From: Metapseudomonas boanensis
GTDB lineage: Bacteria > Pseudomonadota > Gammaproteobacteria > Pseudomonadales > Pseudomonadaceae
Assembly: GCF_018704125.1 (NCBI RefSeq)
Contig: NZ_JAGTIS010000010.1
Coordinates: 62,001-126,000 of the forward strand
Length of the DNA: 64,000 nucleotides
Direction: 5' to 3'
The translations under genes were made by a program, and so were the position numbers. The notes under the pieces were generated by a model. That model saw only the letters and a program-made list of their open reading frames with translations. It was not told the origin of the DNA and searched no databases. This document shows, piece by piece, positions 44,396 through 52,145 of the stretch. Numbering within the stretch: the stretch's first letter is position 1; every line of letters begins with the position of its first letter.

Positions 44396-44806
44396 ATGAG
44401 GTTGGTGGCGGGCCTTGGCTGTCGGCGCGGCTGCTCGGCCGAAGAGCTTCGGGGTCTGTTGATGCAGTGCCTTGCCGAAGCCGACCGGCCGCTCAGCACG
44501 CTGGTTGCGTTGGCCAGCAGCGAGCACAAGGCCGGTGAACCGGGTTTGCATGACTTGGCCCAGCAACTGGGGTTGCCCCTTCATTGCCTGCCGAGCGCGC
44601 GCTTGGCGGCCTACGATGGACAACTCCAGCAAGCTTCGGACCTGGTCCTGCGTACCACCGGCAGCGCTGGTGTCGCCGAAGCTGCAGCCTTGGCCCAGGC
44701 ATTTGCCTTGTCCGACGGATCAGCCGAACTGCTTATCGAGAAACGCTGCAGCGCCAGCGCGACCTGCGCCCTGGCCTGCATTGATGATGAGGCGCAGCAG
44801 CCATGA
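44396..44806 (+). CDS. cobE: CobE, cobalamin biosynthesis protein (CbiG C-terminal domain)
   Basis: 136 aa from the ATG at 44396. MRLVAGLGCRRGCSAEELRGLL and the following ASSEHKAGEPGLHDLAQQLGLPL and SGSAGVAEAAAL-like pattern fit the CobE/GbiG C-terminal domain, needed in aerobic B12 synthesis although its precise role is unclear. It overlaps cobM by four bases (ATGA). The frame upstream of 44396 runs through the terminator and is not coding. Confidence 0.88.
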   Translation: MRLVAGLGCRRGCSAEELRGLLMQCLAEADRPLSTLVALASSEHKAGEPGLHDLAQQLGLPLHCLPSARLAAYDGQLQQASDLVLRTTGSAGVAEAAALAQAFALSDGSAELLIEKRCSASATCALACIDDEAQQP

Positions 44807-45576
44807 CGGTCTATTTCATCGGCGCCGGTCCCGGTGATCCGGAACTCATCACGGTCAAGGGGCAGCGGCTGATCCGCACCTGCCCGGTGATTCTCTACGC
44901 CGGCTCGCTGGTGCCAGAGGCCGTACTGGAAGGACATAACGCCGAGCGGGTGGTGAACACGGCCGAACTGCACTTGGAGGAGATCGTAGCGCTCCTGGCT
45001 GAGGCCCATCGCAAGGGGCAGGATGTGGCGCGGGTGCATTCCGGCGACCCTTCTCTATATGGCGCCATCGGCGAGCAGATCCGCCATTTGCGCGAACTGG
45101 GGATTTCCTACGAAGTAGTGCCGGGGGTGACAGCCACCGCTGCCTGCGCCGCGCTGCTCGGTTGTGAGCTGACCCTGCCGGACATCTCGCAAACCCTGAT
45201 CCTCACCCGCTACGCCAGCAAGACGCGAATGCCCGAAGGTGAAGCACTGGGCGACCTGGCCCGCCACCGCGCGACCATGGCCATCCACCTTGGGGTCAAC
45301 CAGTTGGCGAACATCGTCGACGAATTGCTCCCGCATTACGGCTCCGCCTGCCCGATAGCGGTGATTCATCGTGCCAGCTGGCCGGACCAGGATCAGGTAA
45401 CCGGCACCCTGGCCGATATCCTGCCGAAGGTCGTAGCCAAAGGATTCCGCCGGACCGCGCTGATTCTGGTCGGACGGGTGCTGGGCGCCGAGGGCTTTGC
45501 CGACTCCTCGCTCTATTGCGCTGGCCATGGCCACTTGTTCCGCCCACCGGGAGGAGCTGAGCCGCCACGCGGCTAG
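44803..45576 (+). CDS. cobM: Precorrin-4 C11-methyltransferase CobM
   Basis: 257 aa. SAM-dependent tetrapyrrole methyltransferase: MTVYFIGAGPGDPELITVKG (1-20), VARVHSGDPSLYGAIGEQI (~75-93), VVPGVTATAACAALLGCELTLP and LGVNQLANIVDELL are family signatures, with the CobM/CbiF spacing. It methylates C11 of precorrin-4 in the aerobic pathway. Coupled to cobE by ATGA. It is the only corrin-ring methyltransferase gene in the window. Confidence 0.95.
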   Translation: MTVYFIGAGPGDPELITVKGQRLIRTCPVILYAGSLVPEAVLEGHNAERVVNTAELHLEEIVALLAEAHRKGQDVARVHSGDPSLYGAIGEQIRHLRELGISYEVVPGVTATAACAALLGCELTLPDISQTLILTRYASKTRMPEGEALGDLARHRATMAIHLGVNQLANIVDELLPHYGSACPIAVIHRASWPDQDQVTGTLADILPKVVAKGFRRTALILVGRVLGAEGFADSSLYCAGHGHLFRPPGGAEPPRG

Positions 45577-45674
45577 TGACGTCTGGCCACTAAACACGCA
45601 GAATGCGAATTTTATGCGGCGGGTTCCCACCCCACGCGATCCTTCTAACCGGCCTTGAGCGACCTGATTTCCCT

Positions 45675-46559
45675 ATGCGAATGCGCTTGATGCTGTTGGG
45701 TGGCGGCAATGCACTTGGACAGGCGCTGATTCGCCTCGGCGCCGAAGAAGACATTGGCTTTCTCGCGCCGCGTCCGCCCGAACAGGGCTGGGACGCCGCC
45801 AGCCTGACCCAGCTGCTCGACGACACACGGCCCGACGCCGTGATCAACCTTGCCTACTACTTCGACTGGTTCCAGGCCGAAGCGGTCGATGCCGCCCGGT
45901 TGGCTGCCCAGGAACGTGGCGTCGAGCGACTTGCCGAGCTTTGTCAGCACCACGGCATCATCCTGCTGCAACCGTCGAGCTACAGGGTGTTCGACGGTTC
46001 GCGGGCCACCGCCTACAGCGAGAAGGACGAAACCGTGCCGCGCAGTCAGCGTGGCCAGGCACTCTGGCGCATGGAGCAGAGCGTGCGTGCGGTATGCCCC
46101 AAACATGTGCTGCTGCGTTTCGGATGGCTGCTGGATGACAGTCGGGAAGGTTCGGTTGGCCGCTTCCTCCAGCGTGCTGAAAAGGACGGCGAGATATCCC
46201 TGGCGGATGACCGTCGCGGCAACCCGACACCGGCAGATGATGCTGCTCGCGTTCTACTTGCCGTGCTCAAGCAGCTCGATTGCCAGGCGCCGCTCTGGGG
46301 CACCTACCACTACGGCGGCCATGAGGCCACCACGCCGCTGGCCCTGGGCCAGGCCTTGCTCAGTGAGGCGCGCAGCCTGCATCCGCTGAACGTGCAGGAC
46401 ATCCTGCCCCAGGCCCACGCGGCCCGTCCCGATGCGGCAGACGAGCCGCAGAATGCGGTGCTGGCCTGCAAGAAGATTCTCCATACCTTCGGCATCAAGC
46501 CGCGTGCCTGGCGCGCGGCCCTGCCGACTCTTCTGGATCGTTACTACCGTCATGGCTGA
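45675..46559 (+). CDS. RmlD-like NAD(P)-dependent sugar-nucleotide reductase
   Basis: 294 aa from the ATG at 45675. Atypical SDR of the RmlD/dTDP-4-dehydrorhamnose reductase type: MLLGGGNALGQALIRLG near the N-terminus, PDAVINLAYYFDW, ILLQPSSYRVFDG and FGWLLDDSREGSVGRFLQR. The Rossmann glycines are GGGNALG. A YxxxK-type dyad is not obvious (WRMEQ instead). It overlaps the next epimerase gene by eight bases. A pair of SDR enzymes upstream of an OmpW porin gene also occurs, as I recall, in P. aeruginosa (PA4069-PA4067). Substrate unknown. Confidence 0.82.
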   Translation: MRMRLMLLGGGNALGQALIRLGAEEDIGFLAPRPPEQGWDAASLTQLLDDTRPDAVINLAYYFDWFQAEAVDAARLAAQERGVERLAELCQHHGIILLQPSSYRVFDGSRATAYSEKDETVPRSQRGQALWRMEQSVRAVCPKHVLLRFGWLLDDSREGSVGRFLQRAEKDGEISLADDRRGNPTPADDAARVLLAVLKQLDCQAPLWGTYHYGGHEATTPLALGQALLSEARSLHPLNVQDILPQAHAARPDAADEPQNAVLACKKILHTFGIKPRAWRAALPTLLDRYYRHG

Positions 46560-47481
46560 CTCCCCCATCCTGATTACTGGTGGTGCCGGTTTCATTGGAT
46601 CGCACCTGACCGACGCACTGCTTGCCAAAGGCCACAGCGTCCGAGTTCTGGATAACCTGTCCACGGGCCGTCGCAGCAACCTGCCGCTGGAAAACCCCCG
46701 GCTTGAACTGATCGAAGGCGATGTCGCCGATGCGGCCCTGCTGGCACGTCTCATGGCCGGCTGCAAAGCGGTCGCGCATCTGGCGGCGGTGGCTTCGGTT
46801 CAGGCTTCGGTTGACGATCCGGTGGCGACCCACCAGAGCAACTTCGTCGGCACCCTGAACGTGTGCGAAGCCATGCGCCTGCAAGGCGTGAAGCGCGTAC
46901 TGTTCGCTTCCAGCGCAGCGGTTTACGGACAGAACGGCGAGGGCCAGGCGATTGATGAGGAAACCCCCAAGGCGCCCCTGACGCCCTACGCTGCCGACAA
47001 ATTGGCCAGTGAGCATTACCTGGACTTCTACCGTCGGCAGCATGGGTTGGAGCCGGCGGTTTTCCGTTTTTTCAATATTTTTGGGCCGCGCCAGGACCCG
47101 TCCTCGCCTTATTCGGGTGTGATCAGCATCTTCACCGAGCGCGCTCTGGCCGGTTTGCCGATCACGGTGTTCGGCGATGGCGAGCAGACTCGCGATTTCG
47201 TCTATATCGGCGATCTGGTGCAAGTGCTGGTGCAGGCACTGGAGCAGCCTGCTGTCGAAGCCGGTGCAGTGAACGTCGGCCTCAACCAGGCCACCAGCCT
47301 CAAGCAGTTGCTGGCGGCCATCGAGGGAGTGCTGGGCGGGTTGCCTGCGATCACCTATGCCGCACCGCGCGCCGGGGATATTCGTCACTCGCGAGCTTGC
47401 AATGCCCGTTTGTTGCAGCGCTTCGACTTCCCGCAAGCGACGCCGCTGGGCGTGGGTGTTGCTCGCCTGCTGGGCCGCTGA
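46552..47481 (+). CDS. NAD-dependent sugar-nucleotide epimerase/dehydratase
   Basis: 309 aa extended SDR. ILITGGAGFIGSHLTDALL (5-23), LAAVASVQASVDDP, FASSAAVYG (Ser), PYAADKLASEHYLDFY (YxxxK of this class with Tyr and Lys) and FRFFNIFGPRQDPSSPYSG. Similar to UDP-glucose 4-epimerases and related enzymes of surface polysaccharide synthesis. The start ATG at 46552 lies inside the last codons of the upstream RmlD-like gene, so the two are coupled. Product not known. Confidence 0.9.
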   Translation: MADSPILITGGAGFIGSHLTDALLAKGHSVRVLDNLSTGRRSNLPLENPRLELIEGDVADAALLARLMAGCKAVAHLAAVASVQASVDDPVATHQSNFVGTLNVCEAMRLQGVKRVLFASSAAVYGQNGEGQAIDEETPKAPLTPYAADKLASEHYLDFYRRQHGLEPAVFRFFNIFGPRQDPSSPYSGVISIFTERALAGLPITVFGDGEQTRDFVYIGDLVQVLVQALEQPAVEAGAVNVGLNQATSLKQLLAAIEGVLGGLPAITYAAPRAGDIRHSRACNARLLQRFDFPQATPLGVGVARLLGR

Positions 47482-47500
47482 GCCGGTATCAGGGACTTAT

Positions 47501-47600
47501 CTTGTAGGGGCGAGTTCATTCGCCAAGGGCTGCGCGGCAGCCCCTACAAGTCCAAAGGGCAGACCTTTGCTCTGCTTGGCAAATGATTTCTTCCCTACAG
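47501..47600. repeat. Intergenic repeats, GCGAATTCATTCGC family and CTTGTAGGGG hairpin
   Basis: CTTGTAGGGGCGAGTTCATT at 47501, an inner GGCTGCGCGGCAGCC hairpin, and CCCCTACAAG at 47541-47550 inverting the start. A decayed second half with TTGGCAAATGATTTC follows to ~47600. Located between convergent genes. Confidence 0.65.
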
Positions 47601-47627
47601 TGTTTTTCCTCGCATTCGTGCCCACAA

Positions 47628-47655
47628 AAAAGGCGCCGGAAGGCGCCTTTGAACG
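47628..47655 (-). terminator. Terminator of the OmpW-family gene
   Basis: AAAGGCGCC-GGAA-GGCGCCTTT with the A-run on the plus strand (AAAAAA before the stem), so the T-run follows on the minus strand, downstream of the porin gene. It may also end the epimerase transcript. Confidence 0.85.
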
Positions 47656-47679
47656 GGGATATCCCCAGGGAATGCTCGG

Positions 47680-48351
47680 TTAGAAGCGATAGCCGACACC
47701 GACCATGTAGACCCACGGGTCCACGTCCACGTCCACTTTCACTTTGCCAACACCGGCCAGGTTGGTGGTGGCCTCGGTGTCGATGTCGAGGTACCACACC
47801 GCAGCGTTGAGCAGCACGTTCTCAGTCAGCATATAGTCCATGCCCGCCTCGAAGCCAAGGCCCCAGGAGTCATCCAGCTCCAGATTGCTGAAGCCCTGGC
47901 CTTTGCGCTGGCTGGTCAGGTCTTCATCGAAGAACATGGTGTAGTTCAGGCCTGCACCGACGTAGGGCTGGAATGCAGAGCTGGACTCCATTGGGTAGTA
48001 CTGCAGGGTCAGGGTCGGCGGCAGATGCTTGATGTCGGCCAGCTTGCCGTCCAGTGCGCCAAGACCCTTGACGCCTACTTCATGCTTGAACGGAGTGGCG
48101 GCCAGCAGGCCGATGCCGACGTGGTCGGTGAACATGTAGGTGCCGGTCAGACCCAGCTGGGTGTCGCTGTCCAGAGTTGCCTTGGTGCCCGCGACCTTGG
48201 TACCGGCGATGGACAGGTCGGAGCTGTCCTCACGGGGATCGACGGTGGCTGCGCCTGCACGGACGATCACGTCGCCGGCCTTGTGGGCTTGGGCAAGAGG
48301 GGACGCGATGGCGAGAGCGAGCAGAGACGCGGTCAGAAGGTGCTTGTGCAT
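47680..48351 (-). CDS. oprG: Outer-membrane protein OprG (OmpW family)
   Basis: 223 aa. Signal peptide MHKHLLTASLLALAIASPLAQA, then HKAGDVIVRAGAATVDP, the characteristic OmpW start, and alternating beta-strands of an eight-stranded barrel ending in WVYMVGVGYRF (C-terminal Phe). TLTLQYYPM and YVGAGLNYTMFFDE are typical of OprG/OmpW. It forms a hydrophobic channel; P. aeruginosa OprG is linked to small-molecule diffusion and responds to iron and oxygen state. Single gene with terminator. Confidence 0.9.
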   Translation of the reverse strand: MHKHLLTASLLALAIASPLAQAHKAGDVIVRAGAATVDPREDSSDLSIAGTKVAGTKATLDSDTQLGLTGTYMFTDHVGIGLLAATPFKHEVGVKGLGALDGKLADIKHLPPTLTLQYYPMESSSAFQPYVGAGLNYTMFFDEDLTSQRKGQGFSNLELDDSWGLGFEAGMDYMLTENVLLNAAVWYLDIDTEATTNLAGVGKVKVDVDVDPWVYMVGVGYRF

Positions 48352-48490
48352 GGATGGCTCCAGTCAGTCCTGAATTTTGGTTGGCTAGGCGCAGTTTCTT
48401 TGACAGCAGGTATCCGTGTTTTGACCCAGAGCAATGCTGGGCGGGATGCCCGGCCTAGAGCGGCGGATTGTCGCAGGGGCCCGCTGCAAC

Positions 48491-49009
48491 TCAGTTGGTC
48501 GGCGTTTCGTACGGGTAAATCTTGCTGGCTTCCATCTGGTAGCCGGCTTCGGCCAGTTCGCTGCTGATGGGCTTGACCTGCAGCGGACCTTCAATCCAGA
48601 ACGGCTGGTACAGCGCATCCATCCGTACGCCCAGTTCACTGGTCACATGGACGATCTGGTTCGATGGTGGCGGCGGTACGTGGATGCAGGCGCCGAAGTA
48701 GGGCACCAGCAGGAACTCGGTGACACGGCCCTCCTCAGTCACATCGAGCGGAACGATGTAGCCGGGTAGTTTCACTTCCTGGCTATCCAGCGCCTCGACC
48801 ACAGGGGCCGCCGGCGATTGCTGGGTTGCGGCAGGGCCGGACTCCGCTGCCAGGGCGTCGGAGAGTTGCGACAGGTCGTGGATGGCGGCTGGCGGCGGAG
48901 GTGGCGGGGCGTCCGCCGGGATCATCTCGGACCAGGTCAGCTCACGCACCTCACTAGCCCAGAGTGGCGTGGTGACGATCAAGAGGAGGGCCAGCAGGTT
49001 GCGCTTCAT
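48491..49009 (-). CDS. DUF3299 periplasmic protein of the zinc cluster
   Basis: 172 aa from the ATG at 49007-49009. Signal peptide MKRNLLALLLIVTTPLWA, a Pro-rich stretch (PADAPPPPPPAA, ~32-43), then the DUF3299 core with VKLPGYIVPLD and EFLLVPYFGACIHVPPPPSNQ. The Cys-Ile-His element is conserved in the family and may bind metal. It begins seven bases after the permease stop. Last gene of a four-gene set with a Zur-like box at its head. Confidence 0.87.
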   Translation of the reverse strand: MKRNLLALLLIVTTPLWASEVRELTWSEMIPADAPPPPPPAAIHDLSQLSDALAAESGPAATQQSPAAPVVEALDSQEVKLPGYIVPLDVTEEGRVTEFLLVPYFGACIHVPPPPSNQIVHVTSELGVRMDALYQPFWIEGPLQVKPISSELAEAGYQMEASKIYPYETPTN

Positions 49010-49016
49010 CAGATTC

Positions 49017-50279
49017 TCACAGGCGGATGGATAGGCCGTCGGCCAGCGACTGCCGATAGGCTTGCCAGGCTGGCACTGCACCCATCAACAGGGCGGCCGC
49101 CAGAATAGCGCCGAGCAGCGCCCACTCATAGAGACTCGGGAACGCCAGCGGCAGGTAGAGGCCGTAACTGGCCTGCACATAGCCCTGGCTGATGCCGATA
49201 CCGAGGTACAACAGGGCAACGCCGAGCGCCGCTCCTGCCAGGGCAAGGGTGACGGCTTCCAGGACCAGCAGGCTGCCGATGTGCCAGGGGCGGGCGCCCA
49301 CCGAACGGAGGATGGCCATCTCCCGGCGGCGCTCATTGAGGCTCGTCAGGATGGCGGTGAGCATGCCGATCAACCCGGTCAGCACGACAAACAGAGAAAC
49401 CACGAAAAGTGCTTTCTCCGCCGTGCCCATCAGGCTCCAGAGCTCCTGCAGGGCAACGCCGGGGAGGGTCGCCAGCAACGGTTCGCCGCGAAACTCGTTG
49501 ATCTGCCGCTGCAAGGCGAAGGTGGCGATCTTGCTGTTGAGCCCGAGCAGGAAGGCGGTGATTGCCTTGGGCTGCAGGTCCATCGCCCGAGCCTGTTCGG
49601 CACTGACCTTGCCTTGGCCGCGTGCCGGCACGCCGTTCTGCCAGTCGACGTGCAGCGCTTCCATGCCGGCGAGGGAGATGTGCAGCGTGCGGTCCACTGG
49701 GGTGCCGGTGCGCCCGAGTATGCCGACCACGGTGAACGGCTTGTCGTCATGCTGCGTCAGGCTGACAGTGCTGACGCCGTGAGCTAGGACGATCTTGTCG
49801 CCAAGCTTGTGATGCAGGGCTTCGGCCACTTCGGCGCCCAGCACCACCTCGAACATATCGGCGAAGGGCTTGCCCCGGGCCAACTGCAGCGGTTGGCCGT
49901 GGCCGTAGCGGTAGTGCTGGAAGTAGGCAGGGCTGGTGCCCATCACCCGGTAGCCGCGGTGGGAGTCGCCGAGGGAAATGGGGATGGCCCACTTCACGCG
50001 GCGGTCCTGGGCAATGGCTTCGAAGCTGTCCCAGCGGATGTTGTTGGTGGCGTTGCCGATGCGGAATACGGAATACAGGAGCAGGTTCACCGAACCGGAG
50101 CGGGCGCCGACGATCAGGTCGGTGCCACTGATGGTGCTGGCGAAACTGGCGCGAGCTTCGGTGCGGACACGCTCCACGGCCAGCAGCAGGCAGACCGATA
50201 GTGCGATGGCAAAGACTGTCAGCAGGGCAGTGAAGCGGCGGTTGGCCAGGCTGGCCAGGGCCAGGCGCAGCAGATACAT
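49017..50279 (-). CDS. ABC transporter permease, FtsX/MacB-like
   Basis: 420 aa. TM1 near residues 15-38, a long periplasmic MacB-type domain (~40-270), then three membrane segments of the FtsX domain (TAEKALFVVSLFVVLTGLIGM, ALAGAALGVALLYLGI and WALLGAILAAALLMGAV). NERRREMAILRSVGARPWHIG is the usual FtsX loop contacting the ATPase. It follows the ATPase gene by one base. Such permeases extract lipoproteins or drive periplasmic work rather than classical import; here in the zinc-starvation gene set. Confidence 0.9.
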   Translation of the reverse strand: MYLLRLALASLANRRFTALLTVFAIALSVCLLLAVERVRTEARASFASTISGTDLIVGARSGSVNLLLYSVFRIGNATNNIRWDSFEAIAQDRRVKWAIPISLGDSHRGYRVMGTSPAYFQHYRYGHGQPLQLARGKPFADMFEVVLGAEVAEALHHKLGDKIVLAHGVSTVSLTQHDDKPFTVVGILGRTGTPVDRTLHISLAGMEALHVDWQNGVPARGQGKVSAEQARAMDLQPKAITAFLLGLNSKIATFALQRQINEFRGEPLLATLPGVALQELWSLMGTAEKALFVVSLFVVLTGLIGMLTAILTSLNERRREMAILRSVGARPWHIGSLLVLEAVTLALAGAALGVALLYLGIGISQGYVQASYGLYLPLAFPSLYEWALLGAILAAALLMGAVPAWQAYRQSLADGLSIRL

Positions 50280-50280
50280 C

Positions 50281-50988
50281 TCAAACCTCCAGAGGGCGCG
50301 CGGCGTGATTCAGGTCGGCCAGCGACAGGCTACGGTCAAACAGGGACGCCAGGCTCTGGTCATGGCTGACGAACAGCAAGCTGGCGCCGGCTTCACGGCA
50401 CTCGGCGAAGAGCAGTCGCAGGAAAGCTTCGCGGGCATCGGCATCGAGCGCCGAGGTAGGTTCGTCGGCGATCACCAGTTCCGGTTGGCCGATCAGTGCG
50501 CGGGCAGCGGCGACCCGCTGCTGCTGGCCGATGGAGAGGGCATCAGCTCGACGTCCCAGCAGATCTTCCTTGAGACCGAGGTGGCGTAGCAGTGTTGCGG
50601 CGGCCTGGTCGACACTGCCGTGGCGCTGGCGCGCGCGTTCGGTGCGCAAGCGGGAGAAGTGGCAGGGCAGCTCGACGTTCTCGCGCACCGAGAGAAACGG
50701 CAGCAGGTTGAATTGCTGGAAGATGTAACCGGTGTGGCCGACTCGAAAACGATCACGGGCGCTGGGGGAGAGCTGAGTCAACTCCTGGCCGAGCAGTCGG
50801 ATGCTACCGCGATTGGGGTTCTGCACGCCGCCCAGCAGGCCGAGCAGTGTGGTTTTGCCACTGCCGCTGGGCCCCTTGAGGAACAGGCTTTCGCCTCGTT
50901 GCAGACGGAACTCGGGGATATCCAACAGTTCCGGGTGGCCGGGCCAGGCAAAGCCCAGCCCCTGGAGTTCGATCAGTGTCTGGCTCAT
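50281..50988 (-). CDS. ABC transporter ATP-binding protein, LolD/MacB-like
   Basis: 235 aa. Walker A GPSGSGKTTLL (~38-48), Q-loop FQQFNLLPFL, signature LSIGQQQRVAAARAL, Walker B LVIADEPTSALD and switch His in FVSHDQS. Sequence order and length fit the LolD/MacB group that pairs with FtsX-type permeases, here encoded one base downstream. Part of the gene set headed by the zinc-binding protein at 51029. Confidence 0.93.
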   Translation of the reverse strand: MSQTLIELQGLGFAWPGHPELLDIPEFRLQRGESLFLKGPSGSGKTTLLGLLGGVQNPNRGSIRLLGQELTQLSPSARDRFRVGHTGYIFQQFNLLPFLSVRENVELPCHFSRLRTERARQRHGSVDQAAATLLRHLGLKEDLLGRRADALSIGQQQRVAAARALIGQPELVIADEPTSALDADAREAFLRLLFAECREAGASLLFVSHDQSLASLFDRSLSLADLNHAARPLEV

Positions 50989-51028
50989 GGATGGCCAGCC
51001 GGGTTGCTCCGGCTGGTTCTACGTTGGG

Positions 51029-51625
51029 TTAGAAACTGAGAGTGGTGTTGTCGCGGGTGAGTTCGGCACCTTGTTGCCCCCGCGGACCGATCAGTTGTAC
51101 CTGAATTTTCTCGGTTGCAGGGAAGCGCTTGAAGAGTTGCGTGAGGTCCAGTTGCTGCAGGGCGTCGGGAGCCTGACAGGTCATCTGGTAATGGGCGTGA
51201 ACGTTGCTGTGCTCACGTTCGTGACCCTTGGCATGGTCTTCATGGGGCTCACCGTCATGGTGTGGCTCGTCGCCGAACAGTGGGCTCTCCAATTCCTGGG
51301 AGGCAACCGCGCAGATTGCCGCGTTAGGAATGCCGAAGAGAACCAGTGGCTGCACCAGTTCATCATGGGCAGCGGCGGCCTTGGCCTTGTCCGATGCGCT
51401 TCGGGCCGCGTGCTCGAAACCGACCAGGTTCATCGCCGGGCTGTCCAGCTCCAGTTCCAGGGTGTTTCCGTCCAGGGCAGCATTCAAGCGCGCGATGCCA
51501 TGCTCGTGAGTTTCAAGGCTGCCGTGCGCTTCTTGTTCGTGACCGTGGTCATGTCCGTAGGGCTGAGCGTGGGCGGTGGTCAGGGGTAGCAAGGCAAATG
51601 GCAGGGCGAGGAACAGGTGACGCAT
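51029..51625 (-). CDS. ZrgA-like DUF2796 zinc-binding periplasmic protein
   Basis: 198 aa from the ATG at 51623-51625. Signal peptide MRHLFLALPFALLPLTTAHA. Two His-rich clusters: PYGHDHGHEQEAHGSLETHE just after cleavage (~23-42) and HHDGEPHEDHAKGHEREHSN (~120-145). DUF2796 scaffold with HGIARLNAALDGNTLELEL. Family members in Vibrio (ZrgA) and P. aeruginosa are zinc-related and Zur-controlled. It heads the set of ABC ATPase, permease and DUF3299 genes and has a Zur-like box 22 nt upstream. Confidence 0.9.
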   Translation of the reverse strand: MRHLFLALPFALLPLTTAHAQPYGHDHGHEQEAHGSLETHEHGIARLNAALDGNTLELELDSPAMNLVGFEHAARSASDKAKAAAAHDELVQPLVLFGIPNAAICAVASQELESPLFGDEPHHDGEPHEDHAKGHEREHSNVHAHYQMTCQAPDALQQLDLTQLFKRFPATEKIQVQLIGPRGQQGAELTRDNTTLSF

Positions 51626-51644
51626 AGCGCTCTCCGGGAAATTT

Positions 51645-51664
51645 AGCGTTACGTTATAACAATT
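51645..51664 (-). promoter_or_regulatory. Zur-box-like operator of the zinc cluster
   Basis: On the minus strand the sequence reads TTGTTATAACGTAACGC: half-sites GTTAT and GTAAC around a short centre, very close to the gammaproteobacterial Zur palindrome (GTTATAN2ATAAC type). It lies just upstream of the zinc-binding protein ATG and would repress the cluster when zinc is sufficient. Confidence 0.75.
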
Positions 51665-51743
51665 TTTGCTTGCTTGGCCAACCTGCTTGGCGCCCGATGA
51701 CCGGCGTGGGAGCATTACTGACAGTCTTTTGAAGGAGTCGGAC

Positions 51744-52088
51744 ATGCTGCGTATTCGCGGGCATATCGGGGAATGGCCGGTCGATCTTACGGTGGAGATG
51801 GATGCCGAGGACTGGGACCGGCTGACCAGCCGCCTGACGGCCGAGGCGGTCGCCGTACCGCCGGGTGCGGTAGCCAGGCCGACTGAGCGTGGCGATGCGT
51901 TATGGGAGACCGCACAGCAGCTGTTGCGTGACGCCGGGCAGATGGAGGGGCCGCGGTTGTTGGCTGAGCTGGAAGCCCTGGCTGGTGGTGCGGCAGCGGG
52001 CAAGCGCCTGTTGGTGCGGCTGCGTCACAGTGAGCAGGTGCTTGTAGAGGTCGGCGAGGATGCGCCGCTATACATCTGGCGCGGTTGA
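51744..52088 (+). CDS. Conserved hypothetical protein (114 aa)
   Basis: ATG at 51744 with GAAGGAG about nine bases upstream. Soluble acidic protein: MLRIRGHIGEWPVDLTVEMD at the N-terminus, helical ALWETAQQLLRDAG and LLAELEALAGG in the middle and LLVRLRHSEQVLVEVGEDAP at the end. I do not recognise a domain. It diverges from the zinc-binding protein gene, so the Zur-like box could also affect it. In P. aeruginosa the same position holds a short hypothetical gene (PA4062, from memory). Confidence 0.75.
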   Translation: MLRIRGHIGEWPVDLTVEMDAEDWDRLTSRLTAEAVAVPPGAVARPTERGDALWETAQQLLRDAGQMEGPRLLAELEALAGGAAAGKRLLVRLRHSEQVLVEVGEDAPLYIWRG

Positions 52089-52098
52089 TAGCCAATTG

Positions 52099-52124
52099 GT
52101 AGCCCGGACTTCAGTCCGGGCTAC
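52099..52124. repeat. Perfect inverted repeat (GTAGCCCGGACT/AGTCCGGGCTAC)
   Basis: 12-bp arms around TC. Located between convergent genes, 11 nt after the hypothetical gene. A Pseudomonas REP-like hairpin that can act as a transcript end, though without a T-run. Confidence 0.8.
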
Positions 52125-52145
52125 GAGGGAGGGCGGAACAGTTGC

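Noticed and set aside
51626-52003. N-terminal extension of the zinc-binding protein
   Set aside because: It would read through the Zur-like box and the opposite hypothetical gene; the signal peptide begins at 51625.
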